A DNA stretch of 33,700 bases, taken from the NCBI GenBank assembly GCA_964460935.1, contig CAYWSM010000039.1, positions 1 to 33,700 on the forward strand. Reading direction: 5' to 3'. The notes under the pieces are model-generated. The model was not told the DNA's origin, ran no database searches, and worked only from the letters and a program-made list of their open reading frames with translations. The position numbers and the translations under genes are program-made. This document shows positions 8,147-16,693 of this stretch, piece after piece. Every line of letters starts with the position of its first letter. Position 1 is the first letter of the stretch. This DNA comes from DATMXP01 sp964460935 (GTDB taxonomy: Bacteria > Acidobacteriota > Terriglobia > Terriglobales > Acidobacteriaceae).

Positions 8147-9001
8147 TCACGTCAGCGAACTCAGGAAGTTTGTCACCGCTCGGACTACTGGCGCTACTTC
8201 GGACATATGCAGAGAATGTCCGATTCCCTTGACCTGCACATGATAGTAATCGGGAAATAAAGTCCTGGCCCGCCGCACATCCTCATCAGTCATGAGGCCG
8301 CCCATCTTCGGATCGGCCTGCAGCAGCAACGTGGGACACTTCACCTTCGGCAAGTACTCCTCCGGACGCCAATTTTCGGCGGCTCGGCCATCGAGAGTCA
8401 TCTCGATCGTTTCCGGATCCATGTGCGACAGGCTTCGAGCCCAGGCGGCGATATAAGCTTCGTCGCAGACCGGCAGCATCTTCATCGGAACTTCGCCATA
8501 AACCGGCGAGTGCAAGAGCATTTCGGAAACACCCCGTCGTAGAAACTCGAATTCCCTGCTCTCTCGCAATAAAGCCAAAGTCTTTCCAAACATCTCGCCG
8601 TACATGGAACCGTTCAGATCGCGCAGGAACAACTTACTGTCGCCGACGATCAACGCGCGCACTTGCTCTTTTCGGTATCCGGAGACCCAGATTCCAACCA
8701 ACCCACCGAGTGAATGCCCAAAGATAATGACTGGCTCCTTCACCACCTGGTCCAGAAACTCAAGAATATCCTGGCCATAGCCCTCGCCTCGATAACCGCC
8801 TTTCATGTGGCCCGATTCGCCGTGGCCTCGCAGATCAGGCACGAAGACATGATGGGTTTGCGTTAACTGCGGCAGCAGTTGGAGAAATGCCTGCCATCGT
8901 TGGGTGAGGCCATGCAATAGCAATAGCGCTGGCCCGCCTGCCGGGCCTTCCATGTAGTTCAGTGAGACGGCACTTCCCCGGAACGTTTTTCGCGTCAGCA
9001 T
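8147..9001 (-). CDS. Alpha/beta hydrolase
   Basis: 284 residues from the ATG at 9001. The frame stays open further upstream, but that part overlaps the AhpD-like gene and has no family character, so the inner ATG is chosen. Motifs are LLLLHGLTQRW (oxyanion loop), DLRGHGESG, the nucleophile elbow GHSLGG (Ser97), a late LLLQADPKMGG carrying the likely acid, and GIGHSLHM with the catalytic His. The family cleaves esters, epoxides, haloalkanes or C-C bonds, so the substrate is open. The gene follows the AhpD-like gene by 11 bp and is almost certainly co-transcribed with it, probably under the divergent TetR regulator. Confidence 0.9.
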   Translation of the reverse strand: MLTRKTFRGSAVSLNYMEGPAGGPALLLLHGLTQRWQAFLQLLPQLTQTHHVFVPDLRGHGESGHMKGGYRGEGYGQDILEFLDQVVKEPVIIFGHSLGGLVGIWVSGYRKEQVRALIVGDSKLFLRDLNGSMYGEMFGKTLALLRESREFEFLRRGVSEMLLHSPVYGEVPMKMLPVCDEAYIAAWARSLSHMDPETIEMTLDGRAAENWRPEEYLPKVKCPTLLLQADPKMGGLMTDEDVRRARTLFPDYYHVQVKGIGHSLHMSEVAPVVRAVTNFLSSLT

Positions 9002-9012
9002 TTTGGTCAGGA

Positions 9013-9411
9013 CTATGAATAGAGTTCGTGCAGCAATTCGTAAGCACGCCGCAGGTGCGGAATCACAATGCTGCCCCCAACCACGAGCGCCACATTCAAA
9101 GACTCTTCCTGCTCGACACGAGTTGCTCCGAGCCGGTATGACTGGATGATGTGGTAGTTGATACAGTCGTCGCAACGCAACGCCGCCGAAACCGATAGTC
9201 CCATCAGTTCCTTGTACTTGGCCGGGACAGACCCCTCGAGATACGTATTGTGGTCAATGTTGTAAAAGCGCTTAACGAGGTAGTTGTCAGCGCCATTCAC
9301 GATCGTGTTCAACCGCGTGCGCGTATCCAGAAACCGGCGGGCAATCTCGCTCTTCTCGGCAACTTGCTTTTCAGTGAACAGATAGTTTGGTTCAGTCCGT
9401 TCCGCAGGCAT
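9013..9411 (-). CDS. AhpD-like / carboxymuconolactone decarboxylase-family protein
   Basis: 132 residues, all helical in character. The family signature is SAALRCDDCINYHIIQSYRL, with a CxxC followed by His three residues later, as in alkylhydroperoxidase AhpD-type redox proteins. It may act as a small thiol peroxidase or disulphide reductase in the cytoplasm; the decarboxylase branch usually lacks the CxxC. It is the first gene of a two-gene unit with the alpha/beta hydrolase and is divergent from a TetR gene, a layout typical of a locally regulated stress or degradation unit. Confidence 0.85.
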   Translation of the reverse strand: MPAERTEPNYLFTEKQVAEKSEIARRFLDTRTRLNTIVNGADNYLVKRFYNIDHNTYLEGSVPAKYKELMGLSVSAALRCDDCINYHIIQSYRLGATRVEQEESLNVALVVGGSIVIPHLRRAYELLHELYS

Positions 9412-9430
9412 GGGGCAAGCGTATCAGAAA

Positions 9431-9457
9431 TGGGAATCCTCGCTTCGCGAATTCCCA
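9431..9457. promoter_or_regulatory. Inverted repeat in the AhpD/TetR divergent gap, candidate operator
   Basis: TGGGAAT (9431-9437) and ATTCCCA (9451-9457) are perfect inverted arms 13 bp apart. Inside them is a second small inverted pair, TCGC (9440-9443) and GCGA (9447-9450). The site is 20 bp upstream of the AhpD-like start and about 70 bp before the TetR start. This is where a TetR-family autoregulator would normally bind. It could instead be a hairpin in the leader of either transcript. Confidence 0.4.
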
Positions 9458-9524
9458 GCTTCTGTGTTCGAAGTCCCAAATCGGTGTAGAATCCGGCCAA
9501 AGTGTTACTACTTCTGGGTGCCTT

Positions 9525-10223
9525 ATGGCAGAAATAACTATTCCTGTTGAGCCTCTGATTCCCGCGGCATCATCACACGACCGAATCCTTGCCGCCGCCA
9601 AGCGATTGTTTGCCAGCCAGGGATACGAGGCGACCAGCACCATGGCGATTGCCCGTTTTGCCGGAACCAGCGAATCGCAGATGATGAAACACTTCGGCAG
9701 CAAGGAAGGCCTGCTTGAAGCCATCCTCGACCAAGGCTGGAAGAGCATGAGCGGTGAGCTAAAGGGAATCGAATCCATGCCCGCTGACGCCTCCAAGCTC
9801 ATGGCGATGCTCGGAATCGTCCTCCAGACCCTGAATGGTGATCCGGACTTGAAAGAGTTATATCTCCTGGAGGGACGCCGGATTCGTCGCGAAGGCCGCC
9901 ATGTGGTATTGAGTCCTGGCTATATCGCATTCGTGCGAACCGTTGAAGATGTCCTGAAACAAATGGCGGAAGCCGGGATACTGAAGCCCGGCGTGGCGCC
10001 TGATGCGGTAAGGTCTGCGATCATGGGCATGACAGAGGGGATGCTGCGCGATCAGGTTCTTTCTCGCCGTCGCGGCGAACTCGCTGCTGAATATAGCGAC
10101 GAAGACTGCAAGCGATTGTTTGCCGCCTGCCTTCAGGGCGTGACCGTCAAGCCGATCAGCGGGCCTGCGCGATCTCGCAAGGTGAAAGCGAAACCTCGCG
10201 CGACAGCCAAGAGAAGACGCTAA
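9525..10223 (+). CDS. TetR/AcrR-family transcriptional regulator
   Basis: 232 residues from the ATG at 9525. The frame is open upstream, but that stretch runs into the divergent promoter area, so it is left out. The N-terminal helix-turn-helix is recognisable: SHDRILAAAKRLFASQGYEA, then TSTMAIARFAGTSESQMMKHF and GSKEGLLEAIL (about residues 17-67). The remainder is the variable ligand and dimer domain. A strongly basic tail of about 20 residues (many Lys/Arg) ends the protein and is not usual for the family; it could add non-specific DNA contact. It probably represses the divergent AhpD-like/hydrolase pair and itself. Its stop abuts the convergent amidohydrolase stop with no gap. Confidence 0.9.
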   Translation: MAEITIPVEPLIPAASSHDRILAAAKRLFASQGYEATSTMAIARFAGTSESQMMKHFGSKEGLLEAILDQGWKSMSGELKGIESMPADASKLMAMLGIVLQTLNGDPDLKELYLLEGRRIRREGRHVVLSPGYIAFVRTVEDVLKQMAEAGILKPGVAPDAVRSAIMGMTEGMLRDQVLSRRRGELAAEYSDEDCKRLFAACLQGVTVKPISGPARSRKVKAKPRATAKRRR

Positions 10224-11900
10224 CTACTTCTCCGCTTTCCGCTGCCAGACGATTCGTCCGCCCACCATTGTCATTTCGACTTCGACATCTCCAATTTTCG
10301 CAGGATCCATCTGGAAGATGTCGTCGCTCAACAGGACCATATCGGCCAATTTCCCGGGCGTGACCGATCCCTTTTCCTTCTCCTGGAACTCCGCGTATGC
10401 CGAGCCCATGGTGTAGGCTTCCACGGCTTCGCTCAATTTGATTTTCTGCTCAGGCAACCAGCCGTTCGGATTCTTTCCTTCCAGCGTCGCCCGTGTGACC
10501 GCCGCATAAAGAGTTTTCATCGGATTCAGAGGAGCTACGGTCCAGTCCGTTCCAAACGCTAACGTTACACCTTTATCGAGCAACGTTCGGAAGGCATAAG
10601 TTGTTTTAATTCGTTCCGGGCCAATGCGCCGTTCGGCCCAGCGGCCGTCATCGATGGCATGGTACGGCTGGACGCTGGCAATCACTTTCAGGCTGGCGAA
10701 GCGATCGAAATCTTTAGCGGCGATGTGCTGCGCATGTTCAATTCGCAAGCGGCGGTCGGCCGGACCGTGCGCCTTCTCGACGTCCGAGAAAAGGTCGAGC
10801 ACCAGCGAGATCGCCTGATCTCCGATCGCATGGATACATAGCTGAAGTCCTGCATCATCGGCCTTCATCATGTGGTCGCGCATTTTGCTGAGCGGTTGCA
10901 TCTCGTCACTCAGCAAACCACGAGTGTTCGGCGCATCCGTGTAGGGATCAAAGAAATACGCCGTCGCTGATCCCAGCGAGCCGTCCGCGAAGGCTTTCAT
11001 TGCGCCGATTCGGAGGTATGGCGAGCCCCACGCGTGCCGGATCCCAACGCTCGCCTCCTGCTCCAAGGTCGCAAGTGGAGGAGCCACGTAGATCCTTGCC
11101 GTCAGCTCGTTTTGTTCCAGGAGTTCGCTATAGACGCGGATGTCTTCATAATCCGCGCTCATCGTCTGCACACTTGTTACGCCCAGTCGTGCAGCATAGG
11201 CCAGCGCCCGCTTCGCAGCTCGCACGCGCCGTTCGTGCGAAAGCGGCGGCATCGCCTTCGACACCAGCGACTGGGCCGCATCCTTCAGTACGCCAGTCAG
11301 GTTTCCCTGTGCGTCGCGCACGATCTCGCCGCCCGGAGGACTTTTCGTTTCCCTTGTCACTCCAGCCAGTTTCAGCGCCAGCGAGTTTGCTAGAGCCTCG
11401 TGGCCGTCATATCTGGTTACGAACACCGGCGTATTCGGAGTAACCGGATCGATCAAATCCTTTGTCGGCAGATGTGGTGGATTCCACCTCTCCTCGTCCC
11501 AATCTCCGCCGCTGATCCACTCGCCCTGGGGTGTAATCTTGGCGCGCTCCCCGATTTTCCGCGCAAACTCCTCCGGACTGTCGGAATACCGCAGATCTAC
11601 ACTGTCGAGTTGCAGGCCACCATCGATAAAGTGCACGTGGGCATCGTTGAAACCCGGCAACAGCAGCTTTCCGCCCGCATCGATGATCTTCGTCGATGAC
11701 CCCCGCCATTGATCGATGTCAGCCGCGTTGCCGACGGCCGCAATTCGATCGCCAATGATCGCTACCGCTTCCGCGTGCGGCTGGTTATTATCCACCGTGT
11801 AAACGTTCGCATTGGTGATGATGAGTTCGGCGGAAGGGCGATTCTGGGCGTGAACAATAACAGCGACGACGAGGCCAAACAGCAGGAGGGCACGGATCAT
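10224..11900 (-). CDS. Exported amidohydrolase (YtcJ-like, amidohydrolase family 3)
   Basis: 558 residues with a signal peptide (about residues 1-18). The YtcJ/N-substituted-formamide-deformylase group signatures are present: LPGFNDAHVHFIDGG (metal ligands His88 and His90), WISGGDWDEERW, AFADGSLGSATAYF, CIHAIGDQAI, RIEHAQHI and FGTDWTVAPLNP with the final metal-binding Asp. These metal-dependent enzymes hydrolyse amide-type bonds; the physiological substrate of most members is unknown. It is separated from the upstream NAD kinase by 53 bp on the same strand, so read-through is possible but the functions are not obviously related. Confidence 0.9.
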   Translation of the reverse strand: MIRALLLFGLVVAVIVHAQNRPSAELIITNANVYTVDNNQPHAEAVAIIGDRIAAVGNAADIDQWRGSSTKIIDAGGKLLLPGFNDAHVHFIDGGLQLDSVDLRYSDSPEEFARKIGERAKITPQGEWISGGDWDEERWNPPHLPTKDLIDPVTPNTPVFVTRYDGHEALANSLALKLAGVTRETKSPPGGEIVRDAQGNLTGVLKDAAQSLVSKAMPPLSHERRVRAAKRALAYAARLGVTSVQTMSADYEDIRVYSELLEQNELTARIYVAPPLATLEQEASVGIRHAWGSPYLRIGAMKAFADGSLGSATAYFFDPYTDAPNTRGLLSDEMQPLSKMRDHMMKADDAGLQLCIHAIGDQAISLVLDLFSDVEKAHGPADRRLRIEHAQHIAAKDFDRFASLKVIASVQPYHAIDDGRWAERRIGPERIKTTYAFRTLLDKGVTLAFGTDWTVAPLNPMKTLYAAVTRATLEGKNPNGWLPEQKIKLSEAVEAYTMGSAYAEFQEKEKGSVTPGKLADMVLLSDDIFQMDPAKIGDVEVEMTMVGGRIVWQRKAEK

Positions 11901-11953
11901 AAGCCGCGCTAGTGTATCGCTTGCGCGCGCGGCCGACTACTCCGGTTCACCCG

Positions 11954-12811
11954 TTACTTTTCTCCCCACTTCAGCTTTGTGCGTAGAACCTCAAAGAATG
12001 TCGTATGGAGTCGCAGCAGATGAGTGACATAAGGCGACTTGCGACAGACCAGTCGATCTCCCCGCTGTACGGGGATGCCTATCTGCCCATCGATGCTGAG
12101 ATAAGCCTCGTCATCCGCGCTTTGCACCACAATCTCAATCTCGACCGAGTCAGGCACAACCACCGGACGGTGCGTGAGAGCGTGCGGACAAATCGGCGAA
12201 ATCACCAATGCTTGCGCCGAAGGAGTAAGGATCGGCCCTCCGGTCGCCAGCGAGTACGCCGTTGAACCTGTCGGGGTGGCGACGATCAACCCATCGCCGC
12301 GATACGAACTCATAAATTGCCTGTTAATGAGAATCTCGAAACTTACCAAACGTGCGATGGTGCTTTTGCTGAGAATGACATCGTTAAGTGAGTGGAACTC
12401 CGACAGCACTTTGTCGCCACGAACCAGCTTGGCATGGATCATCGAGCGGTCGTCGCGCTGCCCCTGTCCGGCATGAACTGCCTCCAATGCCGGATAGAGC
12501 TCAGCCAGCGGAACTTCGGTCAGAAAACCTAGTGACCCGAGGTTAATCCCCAGGATGCGCGTTTCCAGCGGAGCAACCGCGCGGGCGCCTGAAAGCAATG
12601 TGCCATCTCCGCCCAGCACAATCAGCAGATCAGGCTTCAGCGACGCCAGTTCCTCGCGCGTTGCGACGCGCACGTCGCCAGTAACGTAACTTGAGGTTTC
12701 CGTGTCCACCACCACGGAATAACCATGCTGATCAAGCCAACGCAGCACTTCCGGAACGATCTGTGTCAGCTCTGGCTTTTCCGGTTTCGAGACAATTGCA
12801 ACAGTTTTCAT
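11954..12811 (-). CDS. nadK: NAD kinase
   Basis: 285 residues, the normal length. The diagnostic GGDGT is at 67-71 (LIVLGGDGTLLSGAR), followed by NLGSLGFLTEV, the NE-type loop represented by HSLNDVILSK, and the conserved PTGSTAYSLATGGPILTP. It phosphorylates NAD+ to NADP+ in the cytoplasm and is the only route to NADP. It follows tlyA by 48 bp on the same strand, a pairing common in many bacteria. Confidence 0.95.
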   Translation of the reverse strand: MKTVAIVSKPEKPELTQIVPEVLRWLDQHGYSVVVDTETSSYVTGDVRVATREELASLKPDLLIVLGGDGTLLSGARAVAPLETRILGINLGSLGFLTEVPLAELYPALEAVHAGQGQRDDRSMIHAKLVRGDKVLSEFHSLNDVILSKSTIARLVSFEILINRQFMSSYRGDGLIVATPTGSTAYSLATGGPILTPSAQALVISPICPHALTHRPVVVPDSVEIEIVVQSADDEAYLSIDGQIGIPVQRGDRLVCRKSPYVTHLLRLHTTFFEVLRTKLKWGEK

Positions 12812-12859
12812 CGATCGAGTGTGAATGCAGATTGTACCGAATCGCCACCGTGCTGTGCC

Positions 12860-13591
12860 TCACACGGGCGTACGAGTGCCATACAGAAGGAATTCCCGGT
12901 TCCCCTCAGCACCGAGAATCGGTGAATCAATCGCCTCAGCAACGGAGAACCCAAGCTGTACCAGCGCTTCCCTAACCTTCTGGATCGCCATCTTCTGCGC
13001 ATTCTCGTCGCGTACGATTCCGCCTTTCCCCACGTGCTCCCGTCCTGCTTCAAACTGCGGCTTCACCAGCACGACAATTCCTTCCGGCTTGGCCGACTCA
13101 ACCACTGCCGGCAAAACCAATGTCGCCGAGATAAACGACACATCCATCGCCACGAACTGTACCGGCTCCACATCGGCCGGCTGGAGGTAACGTGCGTTAG
13201 TCTTCTCCAGCAGCATCACGCGCGGGTCATTGCGCAGCTTCATATAGATCTGCCCGTAGCCTGTATCGACCGCGATTACCTTCGCGGCTCCGTGCTGCAA
13301 CATACAGTCCGTGAAGCCCCCGGTTGAAGCGCCAACGTCCATACAGGTCTTTCCCGACACATCAATCTTCCAGTGCTCCAGCGCGCGTTCGAGTTTCAGC
13401 CCGCCCCGGCTGACGTAGCGCAGATCCTCACCTAGCAGCCGGATCACGCTCTCAGAATCGACGCTCGTCCCGGGCTTTTCGACCTTCTGATCGTCAACCA
13501 GCACGCGCCCGGCAATGATGAGCGCCTGCGCCCGCTCGCGCGACGGCACTAGGCCACGTTCGACCATCAGTTTGTCAATGCGCAGCTTCAA
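12860..13591 (-). CDS. tlyA: TlyA-family rRNA 2'-O-methyltransferase
   Basis: 243 residues. An S4 RNA-binding domain (LRIDKLMVERGLVPSRERAQ onward, residues ~2-60) precedes an FtsJ/Rossmann methyltransferase domain with the SAM motif MDVGASTGGFTDCML (~100-115) and MDVSFISATLVLP. TlyA proteins 2'-O-methylate rRNA cytidines; the haemolysin annotation is historical. The start is TTG at 13591, chosen because the S4 domain begins at once and GAGGAG lies just upstream; there is no ATG before residue 9. The gap to nadK is 48 bp. Confidence 0.93.
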   Translation of the reverse strand: MKLRIDKLMVERGLVPSRERAQALIIAGRVLVDDQKVEKPGTSVDSESVIRLLGEDLRYVSRGGLKLERALEHWKIDVSGKTCMDVGASTGGFTDCMLQHGAAKVIAVDTGYGQIYMKLRNDPRVMLLEKTNARYLQPADVEPVQFVAMDVSFISATLVLPAVVESAKPEGIVVLVKPQFEAGREHVGKGGIVRDENAQKMAIQKVREALVQLGFSVAEAIDSPILGAEGNREFLLYGTRTPV

Positions 13592-13908
13592 AACTCCTCA
13601 ACCCCGGAACTAGCGACCAGCATCACTCTAGTCCTGCGACCAACTGTTAGTGGCCGATGAAAAGTTTTCCAAAACGCAATCCACCGCACCCTAGCGCACT
13701 CTTAGAAGTGCAAACTGTACAAGTTCAGAGACTTGCAGTAGTTACTTACGATTAATGCCAGTTATCCACAGCGATATCAACAACGGTGTTGAAATCCCTT
13801 AACACTGTTTGGCATTCAAAATCATCGACTGCTGCTTCCAACGCCGTCTTTCAACCCTCGTGTCATTTCGAATTCTAGTGATTCATTTACAATCCGACCT
13901 TGACCCTA
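13592..13908. promoter_or_regulatory. Divergent spacer of 317 bp: inverted repeats, a DnaA-box match and a candidate plus-strand -10
   Basis: No gene seen between tlyA and the E1-like gene. It contains CTCTAGTC at 13626-13633, GCACT-N6-AGTGC (13696-13711), CAAGT-N6-ACTTG (13720-13735), an exact DnaA-box consensus TTATCCACA (13762-13770) and TCAACA-N4-TGTTGA (13777-13792). TACAAT at 13888-13893 would serve as the -10 of the E1-like gene and place its transcript start only about 10 nt before the ATG at 13909. Each short repeat alone could be chance. Confidence 0.35.
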
Positions 13909-14718
13909 ATGTCAACCCAACCTAATTCCGCTCCGGCCGATGCGCCAGCCCTTGAGGTTCCTCTATCGCGTGAGGTCCTCAACGAACTCTTTGCCACCAT
14001 GCTCAAGGCGCGCTTGCTCGCGAAACGGCTCCGGATCGCCCATCCGACCAGCGAATCCATTCTTGCCGGCGCCTTGCACAATGTCAGTGACCGCGATCTC
14101 GTCGTATCAGCGACCCCAAATGCAATTCTGGAAGTCTTGCGCGGATCGGACCTCCCCTCCCTTGTGCGTAATAAGAATTCCGAGCCGACGACATCTAACG
14201 TGATCGTTCCCCCTGAGGACGCCGTTGCCAGCTTTTCCGCCGGGCTGGCACTCGCCATCCAGCGCACTCCTTCCGATGCCGCTGTCATCGTCTTCACGCA
14301 GGGACAAAAGACTCGCAGCTCCGTTTTCCAACAGGCGACGCAATATGCTGCCGAGCATCGTGTGCCGATGGTGATTGTTGCCGACTGGACCGCATCTCGC
14401 TCATCTTCCCGCAATCACGACGGCGCCGCGCTCTCGCACTGGCCGTTCCCGACGATTGCTGTCGATGGTCGCGACGTGATTGCTGTTTACCGCGTCACTA
14501 AAGAAGCTATCAACGCCGCCCGCCGAGGGCAGGGCCCCACACTCGTCGATTTCATCAACTTCCTCGCCCCTGGAAGTCGCGGCCGCGACCAGCGCGATCC
14601 CCTGCTCGCTTTCCGCGGATACCTCCAGCGTCACAACGCCTGGTCCGCCGACTGGTACTCCGATCTCGAAGCCAACCTCAAGCGTGAAATCGCTGGCCTC
14701 AAGCGCGCCAAGAGCTGA
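13909..14718 (+). CDS. Degenerate E1-alpha-like (2-oxoacid dehydrogenase) protein lacking the TPP motif
   Basis: 269 residues from the ATG at 13909; a TTG three codons earlier is possible. The order of features follows pyruvate/branched-chain dehydrogenase E1 alpha: an N-terminal helix with LLAKRLR, a central EDAVASFSAGLALAIQR followed by AAVIVFTQGQKTRSSVFQQA and AAEHRVPMVIVADW, then IAVDGRDVIAVYRVTKEAI, RGQGPTLVDFINF and a C-terminal DPLLAFRGYL. In active E1 alpha the middle carries GDG...NN for TPP and Mg2+; here those positions read TQG and ADW, and the protein is about 60-100 residues short. No E1 beta, E2 or E3 gene adjoins. It is probably a catalytically inactive relative with a structural or regulatory role. 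Fold assignment moderate; function unknown. Confidence 0.75.
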   Translation: MSTQPNSAPADAPALEVPLSREVLNELFATMLKARLLAKRLRIAHPTSESILAGALHNVSDRDLVVSATPNAILEVLRGSDLPSLVRNKNSEPTTSNVIVPPEDAVASFSAGLALAIQRTPSDAAVIVFTQGQKTRSSVFQQATQYAAEHRVPMVIVADWTASRSSSRNHDGAALSHWPFPTIAVDGRDVIAVYRVTKEAINAARRGQGPTLVDFINFLAPGSRGRDQRDPLLAFRGYLQRHNAWSADWYSDLEANLKREIAGLKRAKS

Positions 14719-14720
14719 AT

Positions 14721-14742
14721 CCACGCATCCATGCGGGTTTTT
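14721..14742 (+). terminator. Probable rho-independent terminator after the E1-alpha-like gene
   Basis: CGCAT (14724-14728) and ATGCG (14731-14735) form a short stem, extended by CC/GG with one bulge, followed by TTTTT (14738-14742). It starts just after the stop codon of the E1-like gene and 26 bp before the glutaredoxin-like gene. The 2-nt loop makes it imperfect. Confidence 0.45.
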
Positions 14743-14767
14743 CTGTGCCCGTGATAAACTCCCCGCA

Positions 14768-15016
14768 ATGGATGGCCACCACGACGTCATCGTGTATTCG
14801 CGCAAGGGCTGTCATCTGTGTGAGATCGTCAAGGAATCGCTGACGAAACTATCACGTCATGCTCAGTTCCAGTGGCAGGATATCGACGTTGACTCCTCTC
14901 CCGATCTCCGCCGCAAGTACAGTGACGAAGTCCCCGTGGTGTTCATCAACGGACGAAAAGCTTTCAAGTACCGCATGGACGAACGAGAATTCCTTCGCAA
15001 GCTCCAGGCACGATGA
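14768..15016 (+). CDS. Glutaredoxin-like thiol-disulphide protein (DUF836 type)
   Basis: 82 residues. A thioredoxin fold with the redox motif KGCHLCE (CxxC at about residues 15-18), then VPVVFINGRKAF (cis-Pro loop) and a short C-terminal helix. The frame is open far upstream, but only the ATG at 14768 gives the normal domain. Members reduce disulphides or mixed glutathione/thiol adducts in the cytoplasm. Its last 4 bp overlap the acyl-CoA ligase start (ATGA), so the two are translationally coupled. Confidence 0.85.
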   Translation: MDGHHDVIVYSRKGCHLCEIVKESLTKLSRHAQFQWQDIDVDSSPDLRRKYSDEVPVVFINGRKAFKYRMDEREFLRKLQAR

Positions 15017-16605
15017 AACGAACGCAATTCCTGGCGAATCCCGACGGCGTCTTCCTCCACAATGCAGTTCTCGACGCCTGTGCCCGCTTCTCCGAAAAGA
15101 TCGCCATCGTTGACACCTCCACTCCCGAGACGCCGCTGTGCATCTCCTACGCGCAATATGGCGAATTGATCCATCGCGTCGCGCGCCGTCTGATTGCTGC
15201 CGGCATTCGCCCCGGAGATTTCGTCGCCATTTTTCTTCCCAACTCATGGGAGTTCGCCGCCGTCTATCACGCCACGACTCTTGCCGGTGCCGCGCCCACG
15301 CTGCTGAACCCCAGCTACCGCGAGCGCGAAGTTCGCTATCAACTTGAAAACTCCGGTGCCAAGCTTCTGATCACGGACGCCTCCCTGATCGCCGGCATGG
15401 ATCTCTCCGGACTACCTGACCTCCGAGCCGTTTTCAGCACGCGCACTCCTCCGACAGGTGGAGTCCAGCTGTTCAATGATCTTTTGCGTCCCGCCGCAGC
15501 CGTTTCGCTGCCGAAGCCCGATCGCGATCCGAAGGAAGTCATCGCCGCCCTTCCCTACTCCAGCGGCACTACCGGATTACCGAAGGGCGTAATGCTCTCG
15601 CATTACAACCTGGTCGCAAATGTGTATCAGACGTACGGACCAGGAGCTATACCCTCGCGAAGCGACCAGCGCCTGCTTTGTTATTTGCCGCTCTACCACA
15701 TCTATGGATTGAACGTGCTGCTCAATCCCGCGCTCATGTTGGGCATGACTCTTGTTCTCATGCCGCGCTTCAATATAGAAAGCGCGCTACGCCTCTTCGC
15801 AGAAGAACGAATCACCGCCGCTCCCAGCGTGCCTCCCATCATTAATGCCTTCTGCCAGGCTGCCGAAAAGGGATTGTTTCCAACGAACCACTGCCTGGAA
15901 TGGATCAAGTCGGGCGCCGCGCCTCTCGCGCCTGAGTTAGCACGCCGCATGACCGAACTGACTGGAGTTCACGTCGCACAAGGCTACGGTATGACCGAAG
16001 CATCCCCCGTCACTCATATAGGCTGCGTCGAAAAGGGCGATCCGTGTCCCATCGAAAGCATTGGCGCACCGCTCTACGCGACCGACTGCCGCGTAATTGC
16101 TTTCGACGGCGGCAATGAACGCGACGCACAGGACGGCGAACCCGGCGAGCTTGTGATGCGCGGACCGCAGTTTATGCTCGGCTACTGGAGATCTCCGCAG
16201 GCAACAGCCGACGTGCTGCGCGATGGCTGGTACTGGTCTGGCGATGTCACCATTCGTGACAACCATGGCTTCTACCGCATCGTCGATCGCCGCAAGGAAA
16301 TGATCAAGTACAAGGGATTGCCCGTGGCTCCCGCCGAGGTCGAGGCCGTTTTGTTGGAGCATCCTGCCGTTCGTGATTGTGGCGTAATCGGCAGACCGGA
16401 CGACGAAGCCGGAGAAATTCCCTGCGCGTTCGTCGTTCTCCGCGATGAATTCACAAATGTCGAAAAGATGCGCCGCGACATCTGCGAGTTTGTTTCCGAA
16501 CGCCTATCGCATCACAAGATGCCGCGCGATATTCGCTTCGTCAGCGCAATTCCACGAAATCCATCCGGCAAGATCCTGCGGCGTGAATTGAGAGGAGCAC
16601 TGTAG
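15013..16605 (+). CDS. AMP-dependent acyl-CoA synthetase/ligase (4-coumarate-CoA ligase-like)
   Basis: 530 residues, full length for the adenylate-forming family. The phosphate-binding loop is LPYSSGTTGLPKG (180-192), followed by YLPLYHIYG, the A5 motif GYGMTEASPV, WYWSGDVTIRDNHGFYRIVDR (A7/A8 hinge region), KYKGLPVAPAEVE and the A10 lysine in NPSGKILRREL near the C-terminus. It activates a carboxylic acid to an acyl adenylate and then to acyl-CoA. The motif set fits 4-coumarate or medium/long-chain acid ligases; the substrate is not settled. It is coupled to the glutaredoxin-like gene by a 4-bp overlap and reads into the gap that holds an oxidase remnant. Confidence 0.92.
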   Translation: MKRTQFLANPDGVFLHNAVLDACARFSEKIAIVDTSTPETPLCISYAQYGELIHRVARRLIAAGIRPGDFVAIFLPNSWEFAAVYHATTLAGAAPTLLNPSYREREVRYQLENSGAKLLITDASLIAGMDLSGLPDLRAVFSTRTPPTGGVQLFNDLLRPAAAVSLPKPDRDPKEVIAALPYSSGTTGLPKGVMLSHYNLVANVYQTYGPGAIPSRSDQRLLCYLPLYHIYGLNVLLNPALMLGMTLVLMPRFNIESALRLFAEERITAAPSVPPIINAFCQAAEKGLFPTNHCLEWIKSGAAPLAPELARRMTELTGVHVAQGYGMTEASPVTHIGCVEKGDPCPIESIGAPLYATDCRVIAFDGGNERDAQDGEPGELVMRGPQFMLGYWRSPQATADVLRDGWYWSGDVTIRDNHGFYRIVDRRKEMIKYKGLPVAPAEVEAVLLEHPAVRDCGVIGRPDDEAGEIPCAFVVLRDEFTNVEKMRRDICEFVSERLSHHKMPRDIRFVSAIPRNPSGKILRRELRGAL

Positions 16606-16693
16606 CCACAGAACTGTTCCGAATTGGAATCTCCTGGAAAGAACGCCTCAACTTTGAGGTGTTGTCTTACAGAATTGGACACCGCTACTGTAG

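Noticed and set aside
7993..8232. 79-residue open frame on the plus strand
   Set aside because: It overlaps the 5' end of nuoB and the 3' end of the hydrolase gene, both strongly supported on the other strand.
13762..13770. Replication origin
   Set aside because: There is only one DnaA box, no AT-rich unwinding region and no dnaA/dnaN neighbours.
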